Part shown: one piece after another, positions 45,674 through 56,066 of the stretch
How the letters are laid out: each line of letters opens with the position of its first letter
Numbering within the stretch: the first letter of the stretch is position 1
Origin: Periconia sp. R9002
Lineage: Eukaryota; Ascomycota; Dothideomycetes; Pleosporales; Periconiaceae
NCBI GenBank assembly: GCA_023627715.1
Contig: JAMAHW010000126.1
Location: 1 to 64,000, forward strand
Length of the DNA: 64,000 bases
Direction: 5' to 3'
The notes under the pieces: generated by a model
Database searches by the model: none
What the model was told of the DNA's origin: nothing
Seen by the model: only the letters and a program-made list of their open reading frames with translations
Translations under genes and position numbers: made by a program

Positions 45674-47401
45674 ATGAAACTCAAACTAAAGGCCCCCGGG
45701 CCAGCATCTGGTGAAGCTGCTTCCGCGAACACGCCCGCCACGAGCGCAGCACAACCGGGAAGTGCAACCACAACTCCTACGACCTCTGCACCAAAGATAA
45801 ATCTCAAATTCAAGGCATCTGCACAGCCTTCCGAAGAGACGACCGATGCACCTGCTGGAGATGTGCCAAAGCCGAAGCGGAAGTATACCAAAAAACCCAA
45901 AGTAGACGAGAACGGACAGCCGATAGCAGCAGCACCAAAAGCCGCGCCGAAACCAAAGAAAAGACCGCTGGAAGACGGCGAAGAAGGAACACCGGCAAAG
46001 CGAAAACCTAAGCCGACGCAGAAAAGCTTGGAACGGACACAGGATAGCGATGAAGATGATGAAGCAGCAATGGTAGCCGTCGCAGCGCCTACAAAACCTC
46101 AGTCCCAGAAGAAAGCACCAGCACGCACTCAATCCGTTAAACTATCCCTGAAAACGAAGACACCAGGCCAGCCGCAGAGAACTGGTACAGCTTTACTCAA
46201 AATGAAGACCATAGGCAGACCTCCATACAGACCTCCCGGTGTCGGCTACGACAGCGAGGCGGAGGAGGCGGAAGACGACCCGGCTATTGAACAGCAGTTC
46301 ATTCTTCGCATGGAGCCTGGTCCTGACAATGACTTGTTGAGAAGAGCAATAGAAGAAAAGACGATTGGCAAAAAGCAATCGGAGGGTGGACTAGGCGTTC
46401 ATTTTCGATTTCTGGACAGGGACGGTCGTAGGACGATCCTGACTATCCAGAATCGCATGTACGCTGCCACCATGGTCGAGCTACCCTGCGTCATAGAGTC
46501 GCTGAAGAGCTGGAACAAAAAGGATTGGGTGAAGACAGCAGACGTCTGCCAAATGCTGCTTGTGCTCGGCCGCGTCAACAGCGAGGAGGAAGCTAAGAAA
46601 TTCCCTCGGCCCCGAACTGTTGAACCAGATACCCATCGATTTGCCCATGGCCTCACTCCGCCCATGAACTGGGTGCGCCGACGCCGGTTCCGCCCGCGAA
46701 AGTCGTACCTCGACGTCGAGCGCATCGAAAGCCAGACGGAAGCATTGCTGGCCGAAGACGAACAAGCAGCATCCACCAAGTACGAGCTTATTGATAGCGA
46801 CGCAGATGGCTCCTCGGATGGGTCATATGGCGATCAAGATGCCATGGGCGAAGACGACGATATGTTCAACGGCGCCGACTACACAGAGACGCCCGCAGAG
46901 GATCTCGTAGACGAGGGCGACCTAGCAGCCATGATCGAAGAAGTCTTCGACAAAGACGACGAAGGAGGCGACATCGACGTGGACGCGCTCTTCGGCGGCG
47001 GCGGCGACGACGACGAACCCGGCGAAGCCACCATCGAAGTCGAAACCCCCTTGGCAACCTCGCACGACGTTGCCATGCACGCGCTCGCGCACAACGGCGA
47101 GCTAGTCGTCGAACCCGAAAGCGCCGTCTCGACGCCCGCAGGCGCCACGTCTCCCGAAGACGACGACGATGACGACGACGACGATGACGAGGTCGATCCC
47201 GAGGTCGCGGCCAAGCAGGAGAAGGACGAGCTGATCCGCGGCGAGATCCGCGAGCTCAAGGACGCGATTACGAATGCGCAGAACCAGCTCAAGGAGACGA
47301 CGAATGTCTTGTTCAAGCGCCGGTTGCTGGATCGCATCGAGAAGCAGGAGCAGGATCTCAAGGTCAAGCTTTCTTTGATTGGAGAGCAGGCGGACGATTG
47401 A
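45674..47401 (+). CDS. TAF7: TFIID subunit TAF7 (TAFII55 family)
   Basis: Single exon, 575 residues, start in GTCATGAAA. The N-terminal 170 residues are Ala/Lys/Pro-rich and basic. The TAFII55_N domain (PF04658) spans about 195-345: VGYDSEAEEAEDDPAIEQQF, ILRMEPGPDNDLLRRAIEE, MVELPCVIESLKSWNKKDW and TADVCQMLLVLGRV. An acidic region with long Asp runs (GAC/GAT repeats near 47160-47190) and a C-terminal coiled coil (RELKDAITNAQNQLKE) follow. This order matches yeast Taf67/TAF7 in TFIID, which contacts TAF1. Third-position GC rises sharply in the 3' half. Confidence 0.94.
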   Translation: MKLKLKAPGPASGEAASANTPATSAAQPGSATTTPTTSAPKINLKFKASAQPSEETTDAPAGDVPKPKRKYTKKPKVDENGQPIAAAPKAAPKPKKRPLEDGEEGTPAKRKPKPTQKSLERTQDSDEDDEAAMVAVAAPTKPQSQKKAPARTQSVKLSLKTKTPGQPQRTGTALLKMKTIGRPPYRPPGVGYDSEAEEAEDDPAIEQQFILRMEPGPDNDLLRRAIEEKTIGKKQSEGGLGVHFRFLDRDGRRTILTIQNRMYAATMVELPCVIESLKSWNKKDWVKTADVCQMLLVLGRVNSEEEAKKFPRPRTVEPDTHRFAHGLTPPMNWVRRRRFRPRKSYLDVERIESQTEALLAEDEQAASTKYELIDSDADGSSDGSYGDQDAMGEDDDMFNGADYTETPAEDLVDEGDLAAMIEEVFDKDDEGGDIDVDALFGGGGDDDEPGEATIEVETPLATSHDVAMHALAHNGELVVEPESAVSTPAGATSPEDDDDDDDDDDEVDPEVAAKQEKDELIRGEIRELKDAITNAQNQLKETTNVLFKRRLLDRIEKQEQDLKVKLSLIGEQADD

Positions 47402-48295
47402 TTGGTTGGTTTTGTTGTTGTGTTTAAGGCATCATGGTTGCATTACGAATGGCGTTTATCACTACTGTACTATATTGGAGAAAGCAATGGTGTTTTCTCC
47501 CTGTCGCACGGACAGAGACATCAAAAGGAGCATTACATACATATCTCGCATACCTAGGCGTTCAACTATGTATTTCTTCCGTCACCCATCAAACCTGCAT
47601 ACGTAGGTTATTCCTCTCCCTATCGCAAAACCGACCATGGGCTTTCTTTACCTTAAGCACCTCCTTTGAAACATGTCACCGTAACTCTTTCCCTCCCACA
47701 TCCATCCATCCCCTTCCCCTTTTCACCTGCTTACAAAAAAACCTTCCCCTACCCTGCGCTGTAAGACTACCGCTGTCACATCCCACATCCCCCTACTTCC
47801 CAAACAAACTCTATGTATGCGCGTGCCAATGCCGTACCGTACCATACCGGCATTGCTGCGTTGTGTTAAAACTTTATAACCTTTTTTTTAAAGTTTGCTG
47901 ACACATGCCATCCCACCTTATCACTGTCTACAACGTAAACTACATATGCAAGGGTACCAATACACCCACGATCTCTCTTTCTACCGTTCAAAAATATATA
48001 AAAACACGTCCATTTCTCTTGTTCCTACATCATCAATGTACTGTGAGTAAACCAGTACATCGCAAGTTCAATATTCCCGTCTGTCCGTCTTGTTATTATA
48101 CGCGGTTCCGTTCCGTTCATTCTGTTCCTTCTTCTGTATGTAAAACTAGGTACCTTAGGTAGCTCCTAGTTCGAAGTTCCAAAACGACCAGTTTAAGACG
48201 AGACAAGAAACAAGACACTTATTTAGGTAGGTAGTCTACGCTAGGTGGATGGGTAAACCCGCCGCCACCTCTTTCTCCTCCGCCTAGGTATTCCT

Positions 48296-48326
<31 letters not shown>

Positions 48327-49237
48327 TTGACCAAGCAAGCACCTACACATGTAAACTAGTCCTTAGACATAACACTAGTCCACCAAAAAAAAAAAAAGAA
48401 AAAAGAAAGAAAGCTAGACAGATCCTACAAGATCCCACTTGAAAAAAAATGGCGCGAAACGGAAAGGCGAGGAGGACAGCATGGCATTCATCCATCCATC
48501 CATCACATTCCATTCCACTTGTAAATAATTCAAAACTTGGAACACAACGGACTTCGTTCCATCTGCGACCGGCAAGGTAACGAAGAAGAGACAAGAGACA
48601 GGAGACAATGCGGCGCAGTTCGCGGTCAAGTCTAGGTTCGTAACTCCTACATAAGCTACTAATAAGTTTGCCAACGGATGGGAGGAAGGTTAGTTTAGCT
48701 AAGCTGTAAAGGTGAAGAGCTGGTGTTTCATTCAGGGATGGGTGAGGCGAGCGGAGCGGGCTTGTCAGGTGCTGACGCGCTTGAACTTTTAACGAACCGT
48801 GGTTCACACGTAAACCTGAGAACCTCACTTTGCATTGACAACCGCACCAACATCAAAATTGCAAAATCGCACTTCACTTTTCGAGTCAAAGAGACCAGTC
48901 TTGATTTTGATTGCAACCTGGAGGCGCAAAAAGGGTATATTTTTCATTGGTGATGCTAGACAAAGCCAACTATCTATACGATTACACTGCAAAAGGCTAA
49001 CCCGAGGACCGTGATAAACACATTAAGGGATGCCCAGTCGCAAACAATGGGGATATATGTATCAACCCGACTCCTGCATTCCATAACCATAAAACCGTGT
49101 GTCAATCAAAACTAAGCATTACCAACTGCCGATTCGCCATGCAAAGATACCTCATCATTTTTTTCCGGGGATATCATGTGTAGCAATGAATTCAGCGCAT
49201 TGTGGAGAAGTGAAGAAAATGGGGTGTCGGGAGACGC
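47402..49237. other. Intergenic
   Basis: A 1.8 kb convergent spacer containing a (CCG)10 tract at 48296-48325, an A-rich run near 48384-48410 and short CATC repeats at about 48488-48503. No gene is supported. Confidence 0.6.
48296..48325 (+). repeat. (CCG)10 trinucleotide repeat
   Basis: Perfect 30 bp CCG repeat in non-coding sequence. Confidence 0.95.
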
Positions 49238-49871
49238 TTATGCGAGGAAGGCAAGAGCGGCAGCGGCGAAGGCACCGAAGGAGGCCATGTTGACAACAGC
49301 GCCGTTGCTGGCGGGAGCGCCAGATGGAGAAGACGAAGGGCGCGAAGTGGCAGAAGAGGCAGCCGAGGAAGCAGCGCTGCTGGCGGAGGACGCGTGGGAG
49401 GCGGCGCTGGAAGTAAGGTTGCTAATGGCGCTGGAGGCGCTGCCAATGACCGAGGAGATGGAGCCAGTAACATTTCCTGGGGCAGAGGGAAGAGGAGCAG
49501 GGGTCACCGTAGGAGCGACTGGATCCAAGTTAGTATACAACGCTCTGTTGAAAAGGAACGAGGACTACATACCACCGCTAGTAATGCCAGCGACACCAGA
49601 GCTTGCAGAGGCCACGCCGGAAGAGAAAGCAGAGCTAGCAGAGCCAATGGCGGAAGAGATAGCAGAGCTTGCTGAACCGATGGCGGAGGAGACACCGGGG
49701 AGGGAGGTAGCAGGAGGAGCCTGCAAGCCATAGTCAGTACATTGATATTTGGGAAGGGGAATGAATACGAAGAGGGCGTACCTGGATCTGACCGTCCGAG
49801 ATTTGGGAGATGGGGATCTGGGCCTGGGCGCCAACGGCGGCGAGGGCAACAAGAGCAGCAGTGTAACGCAT
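49238..49871 (-). CDS. Small Ser/Ala-rich GPI-anchored cell wall protein
   Basis: Three exons (49871-49782, 49720-49573, 49518-49238), with 61 and 54 bp introns, give 172 residues. A signal peptide covers about residues 1-17 (MRYTAALVALAAVGAQA) and the mature part begins QIPISQISDGQIQ. The body is made of SSAIGSASSAIS-type repeats, likely O-mannosylated, with NVTGS and NLTSS N-glycosylation sites. The C-terminus ends in a hydrophobic tail (SFGAFAAAALAFLA) preceded by small residues around ASNGA, a GPI-attachment signal. The QISDGQIQ opening is shared with fungal covalently linked wall proteins. Starts further upstream in the same frame are unlikely because they would precede the signal peptide. 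Confidence 0.88.
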
Positions 49872-52800
49872 GTTGATGGTTGAGGATGTGGTGGTTGTTG
49901 GAATGGTGTTGGTAAGAGTGTTGGAGGGGGTAAGACTGGACACTGGAGCGTTCAGGAGTGAAGATGTGTGTATGGATGGAGAAGAGAGAGATTGGGAGGT
50001 GTGCGCGCGAGGGAGGACTTATATGGGAAAACAAGGCTGGCAGTGGCAGTGAGTGAAGTGACGGTGGCAGGAGCAGGGGCGAGGGCAGGGGCAGGGGGGG
50101 TAGCCAACAAACACAGCTGGCTGGGGCTGGCTGGGGCACTGGACTGGCTGGGGGAGCGGGCACCGTGCACTGGGAAAGAGCAGCAGCGCTGCCTTGGAAG
50201 CCGTGACTGTCAACCTGGCCTGCCCCTGCTTCCTCTGTTGTTTGTTTGTGTTTCACTCCAACGATGGCGCGCCGCCTGCATGTCCTCATTTCCTTTGCGG
50301 CTTGCTATCTCTCTCTCCACCACTATGCCTATCGCCAGCTTATCCCATTGACTGCTTTTCTTCACAGAGAACCTACGTGAAGGTTCCAACAGAAAAAGCT
50401 GGTGCCACACTTTGCCCATTGAATTGATCAATGCTTGTGCTCGATCGCCCGCCCGCTTGGCGTCTTCGGTTGAATCCTTCGTTCCCACTTCCCACGCCAG
50501 CGCCGCCCTATCCACTGATCGCGATGCTAGCTCCAGCTTATCCTTTCCTCTTCTTCTCTTACCGTACACACCAAGCCTCCATCTTCACAGGTACAATGCG
50601 CCGCCGTTGAGCTACTCGGAATCGGAGCTTTTCCCTCCTAATGCGTCGCCCGCCGACACAACCTCGTCCTCTTCTATGAATAGTGCAGAAATTGCCATGG
50701 ACGCAGGAACTTCATCCACGGCTCTCCTGACAATCCCTTATCCACCCCGGTCAATGACGTCTTTCTCCTTGCAGCTCGTCACTATCGCTCCGTCTCGAAA
50801 CTCGCCACGCATTGTCGTCTCATGGGTGCAAACCTGCAGTCGCCAGCTCGCCTTTGCTGCTTTCGTCTCGACTGTCCGCTTCCCAATAACTCTAGTGCCA
50901 GCGCCTTCGCCATGGATATCTCAACACTTATTATCCGTGGCCGCTCCCTCGATTAGATTGCCATCTGCATCTCTTCCAAATGCCCAAATTACGTATTCAA
51001 ACCATCGCTTGTGCCATTTCGCCGCTCCCTGTCCTTTTCATAACCCGCCCGTATCATCCCAGTTTTTCAATATTGCTTCCCCTGGCCGCCACTGTCTGTA
51101 TCGTTTGCCAGGCGGCGCGCCCCGTACAACCCGCCTACGCATACCTGCGCTGCAGACGGAAGGCGCGTATGGATGAGCTCTCGTCAGTCCCGTTGGCGAG
51201 CAGTCACCAACCCCCGCCGCAGCCTGTTGCAGATTGATTGGTTCATACATGAATCGCCCAAATGGGCTGATGGGTGATGGGAGGGAGGGGAATGGTGAAC
51301 CACGCCAGTCGTTCGTCCACCCCGTCCTTACGCCATTGGGTCGTTTGCAACTCTTGCTTCTTGATTTTTCTCTTCACTTTCTAGACTCCGCTTCTTCCTA
51401 GCAACGAAGCCAGTCCAGATCGATGCTCACTGTAGCTCTTGCGCTCAACATAATCCACGGTGGCGGCCTTGAAACCCAAAACGAGCAACAGTAGAGTTTT
51501 CGAATCTCACTGCGGCAAGGCGTGAGTGCTCAGTAGAGCACACGATTCGCTCGCTGTCGTGCAATGCATGTGAAACCCGCCGGCCCCTCCGTTCTCATCG
51601 CTTCCAATGCAGTGGAAATCGGGAAGGGCCAAGGCAGAAGATTTATCGATTCGGTTTCGGCTGTCGGTGCGGTGTCATACCTTTTGCTTTCGCTTCCATC
51701 TGTGATGTGCGACCTTGACCGTCATGTCGTGCCATGTCACATTGTTTCACTAAGAAACCAAACTCTATCTTCCCGTGATTGTTCAGAGACAGGATGGACA
51801 TCTGGATGGAATCTCGCTAGCGGTCACATCAGCGGGGCATGCTTTAGGCGCAAGCGCAGGCTGGGAATACCAAGCGCAGACTGGGAATACGAAGCTGCAG
51901 AGTACGATCTTCTCAGATCTGCAGTCAGATCTGCAGTCAGATCTGCAACGATCCTCGTTTGCTTTTGACGCCGTTTCCCCAGCAATCGAATTGAAGATAA
52001 TAGTGTGATGCGAGAGGAGGAATGCATTATCGAACTGCCGTTGCATCGCAACATAAAGTCATTATGCCCGTATTGCTTCCATCCCGCCATGTGCACATTC
52101 ATCTCGCTGGATCAATACATATGTCTCTACTCGGTCGTCATGCACATTCACATATCAGCTGCTTGAACCCAAACCGTCCGTTACATACATACAAACACTA
52201 CACGTTAAACCCTTTATTCACATTTTAGTATAGTAACCTACATAAACAAAAAATTGCATAGATCTACCTACCTGCCTATCATATAAACTACCCCCTCCTC
52301 TTCCTCCATTAAAGCACCAAGAGGAAAAAAGAAAGAAAAAAAAACACTCAAAGCTTAAAAGAAAAAGAAAACCCACCCAGAGCTTAAGAAAAAAAAATGG
52401 GAAGAAGAAATATATGCACATAACAGCGCATGTGCATATACATGTACATTTGTATGTACATACCTACCCCCATAAAACAAACACCCAAAACCCGAGCTTT
52501 ATGTGCGTAGGCCATGTACATGAACGTATGCACATCAGATGGATGTGTAGCAGAGACGAATAAAGAAGAGGGAGGGATTCAGAAATATGTTGGTAATTCA
52601 TTTTTATCACCAATCTTACCAGCTGTCAGCTTCTTATAGCTATGTAGGCGCTTTAAACCCATCGGCTAACTTCAGCACCTCTTTACGTCACGCGACATGA
52701 AGAGAACCTTCAGATTCGGCATTAACTTCTGCACTAGTTATTCACTTTACAAACTTCGAAAATTCGAGATCTACTCGCGATAAGTATGGATACTTGCTGC

Positions 52801-52976
52801 TTCCTTGTGCCCTCAATGAAATAGAGATTGTGTTAAAGTATGATAGAAAGAGAGCAGTCTATCATGGTACGAAGTAATAAGAGCAGAAAAGAGGTTAAAC
52901 CCTGAACATCGGAGAGGGAGGCAGATTTCGATAAACCCTTAGCAAGAGTAAAACACCAGATCAGATTTTCCGATTA
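49872..52976. other. Long intergenic region
   Basis: About 3.1 kb. It includes the promoter of the wall-protein gene (G-rich on the plus strand, about 50040-50160), an unsupported 254-codon frame at 50412-51176, short tandem repeats at 51855-51947 and an A/T-rich, C-poor stretch at 52200-52960. No gene is convincingly supported. Confidence 0.55.
51914..51947 (+). repeat. 12 bp tandem repeat, about three copies
   Basis: Unit CAGATCTGCAGT, containing the overlapping palindromes AGATCT and CTGCAG. It is directly preceded by two copies of a ~19 bp unit containing CTGGGAATAC (51855-51894). Confidence 0.9.
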
Positions 52977-55900
52977 TTAACTCCAACGAAACACGACCAG
53001 CGTAGTGAGAAGAGTGAGGATGAATTGAACCACGGTGAAAGCCAGAAACACAGGGACCGTAGCGCCCTGTAAGTCATCAGGATGATCCCTGAGCCACGGA
53101 CTGATAAACCAAAGCGTACCACCGAGGGTAAAGCCAAGCACAAGGACGACAGGAATGACAATCTGCAGGACGGAATGTCGCTGCTCGATATACAACCCAT
53201 AGACGGTTGTGCCCGATTTCAGTTCATCCTTCCTCCGCTTGGGGAGCATTTCTCTCAATGCCGTGGAATTGCCGCAATCGCCCGGGTGGCTAAAGAAGTA
53301 CCAAGCCTCACCGTTAGGATATGGATCGCCATCTTGCCATTCGTTACCCAGGTCCCAATCATAATCTTTGTCATTTTTAGGGGGGTATCGTTCTTGGTCT
53401 CGATGTAGCTGTATGTGGTGGCGACGTTCTGATTTATAGAGGAAGCTTCTAAACTACGAGGTGTGAGTCGGAGGTGAAAAAATGGCCGTGGAAATCCGAC
53501 TTACTCGGTAGAATTTAACCCCAACGGGACGCTTGCGATTCCAGAGAAAAGAGCTTCGCAGAGCATTGTATGAAGCGCGTAAATTTGCCATCGTCTTTAG
53601 ATCGTCCATCCCAACATCGACCGAGCAGGCTCTCGAATCATTCGTCAGGATATCGAGAGACAGGAAGAGTACGGACTTTGTGTCATCCGGTTTGTTCTCA
53701 ACTTCTTTGCTCGTCAGAGGCTTCACATTTTGGTTGTCGTTCGGATCCTTCTTGCGATTATCCATCGGTACATGGCTTGCCCCTCCTGCGGGCATCTCTT
53801 TCATCTCTATGTCACGGCCATCGATTCCTGCACTCGGTTGCTCACCCGTAGACCTGGGCGATGGTGCTTGTTCACTACCGGCGGGTACATCTGAGTCCTT
53901 CAGTTTCGAATCCCTATACAGTTCTTCTGCTTTACTAACCTTTTGTGGCTAACTTCGTCTCTTGCACTTGGTTCAGATGTATCGGAGAGGGCTCTACGTC
54001 CCGTTAAATCATGGTCCCATCTATTTTTTTGGGTGTACAAAGGACGGCTGACTCACTGTTCTTATTGCATAATAGGCGCATCAGCGTGGTACCTTCAAGA
54101 AACACAGCCTCGTGTCGCAAAGTCTGCCAACGGGGTTCTGGTGCCATGCTACGCGCAGCAGCAAGTCCGTGAAATAGCTTGTCGGCTAGAGAAGATGGTA
54201 TATCGTCGTAGAAGCTTCGATTACGACGAGATGAATCGATAAGGGAGTAGACTCGTGTATAGTTCGCTTTGAGCGTCTCCTCTGGTTCGGAGAGAGGCCA
54301 CCAAGATAGCCTAGTACCAGCTAAGTGCTCCACAGTTTTCTTGCAGACATCTTGTATCGCCGTTACTGGTGACCGTGTGAAAACAAAGCGGCAATAGCTT
54401 CTTATCGGTCCCATCTCATGGTTGTTCTGGGCACTCAAGTTTCGAAGATTGCGTCGTAAGTCCCGGAACGCCATGCTGTTGGTTATGAAGTCCTCCAGTC
54501 GCTTCAAATGTACCAGATTCTGAAGCTCAGTGTCGCTATCTCCCCATTCTTCATTGATGCCGCTGTCATCGGTTACTCCATTTTCTGGTTCAGTACGTGT
54601 TGCAACACGCTGTAGGGCAAAGTCTAGTTCTATCTTTCTCTCTGGCAGCTGAGCGAGCATCTCAACCCATCCTGACTCGTTCTTACCACCCCAATATTCC
54701 CAAGTGCTTCTTGCAGCATAAGCAGCGTAATGCCAGAAAACGAATGCAGCAGCTCTCTGATCTTTCTGCTCAGCTTCCTGCCTAAGCTCTTGAGAAAACG
54801 TCCGAAGTAAGTTTTTGAACGAGGCCACAAATGTTTCTGCACTCAAGACCTCGATAGCACTTGTCCCAGATTGTCGAAGTGAATCGTCCTTTACCAGAAT
54901 CTCCAGCATCTCGTCGCGTACCCCTGGAAGACTCAACGCAGCTTGTACTGAGGCAGTCCTAGACATTGTTCCATAAGTGGAGTCTCGGAAGCTCCCGGCA
55001 TCATTGTCATCAGAGCCGTCTTTTGCTCTGGACCACCTTTGAAGATCTACTGCCTCCTCTATCGCACTATCAGCCATGCTCCGATATGGTGAAGAGGACA
55101 GCTATACTTACTACGTGCGCCCTGAATCGCTTCTTCTACTGTCTGGGTCGCTGCTACATCGACTGGCGGGGTCACTGTCAGAAGCTCCTTCGCATACGCC
55201 GCCGCCGTCGCCGCCGCGTATGGCTGCCACATCTTATTCTTGTGCGAGTCGGCGTAGTCGGAAATGCCACGAATTAAGAGGCAGGGGAAGTCGTACATTA
55301 GACCTGCTGCTTCCATTTCGAAGCAGAGGATACCACCTAGTTCGCTGCTTAATTTGTCTCGTGTGCGACCGTCCTTTATGATTCGATTTCCTGATGCTAT
55401 CGTCCCGTAGTGAACTGCTACCTCCTCTTCGCTGTCACGCGGCGGCCGAGCCACCCTCATGTCCGCACTGCACTTATCGCATGTGACCTCAATTGGGTGA
55501 TCGTACGCCGCTTCGAATAGGATATCAGGGCCTGCCTTCTCGCGCTGGAATATAGGTATGCGACCAATCTTGGTGACATACTCAGAAAGCTTACTCCGGC
55601 CTCGAAGTTGATTTGCCTGCACCACAGCTACTGCGGTTGTTAAGATTCTTGGAGGGGGATTAATTGAGTCTGTCCGTACAGCCCTCCTTGCAATTGTCCC
55701 AATGTCCCACTGCACCACACCACCGAAGAAGGGTTGGCTAACCACCACATCTCCGAGTCGAATATCTGCCTCTGCGCTAGGAACCCCTCCACCAATACCA
55801 ACCATCAGGCCAAACCGAATATTGTTAAACGACACCTTCATCTGCCTCACCACGGCAGCGGGGTTGCTGCCGATCATGCCAACGGGCAGGCAGGTAATCA

Positions 55901-56066
55901 CAATATTATGTCCCGCAATCGACCCTAACATGTACAGGTTATCGTCGTTGTCGTTGCCCCTATGACCCTCGTGCTTTTCGTCGAGCATCTCCTGGGCTGC
56001 GGCCTTCTCGATCAGAAGGGCGCACACCCATGCTACAGTGTACTTTTCGCGGGGTAACCGGGTCAT
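52977..56066 (-). CDS. PNP_UDP_1 nucleoside phosphorylase-like protein with C-terminal transmembrane pair
   Basis: Large gene of about 950 residues. Firm exons: 56066-55112, 55058-54057, and 53453-52977, with introns 55059-55111 and 53454-53504. Between 54056 and 53505 two frame-consistent models exist: one intron 53927-54056, or a 27 bp exon 53966-53940 flanked by two introns. Residues 1-310 form a PNP_UDP_1 domain: YTVAWVCALLIEKAAAQEML, RFGLMVGIGGGVPS, IRLGDVVVSQP and CLLIRGISDYADSHKNK. A ~400-residue helical fungus-specific region follows. The C-terminus has two hydrophobic helices (LQIVIPVVLVLGFTLGGTLWF; VPVFLAFTVVQFILTLLTTL) in a CorA-like hairpin. PNP domains head many fungal NLRs, but no NACHT/NB-ARC is present here. 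Likely membrane-tethered; enzymatic activity unproven. Confidence 0.8.

Noticed and set aside
46879..47367. Ser-rich minus-strand frame
   Set aside because: Complement of the Asp/Glu-rich TAF7 region.
50412..51176. 254-codon frame on the plus strand
   Set aside because: Long for chance but Ser/Pro/Leu-rich without domain, hydrophobic order or splice-supported extension; no clear start context. Kept only as a possibility.
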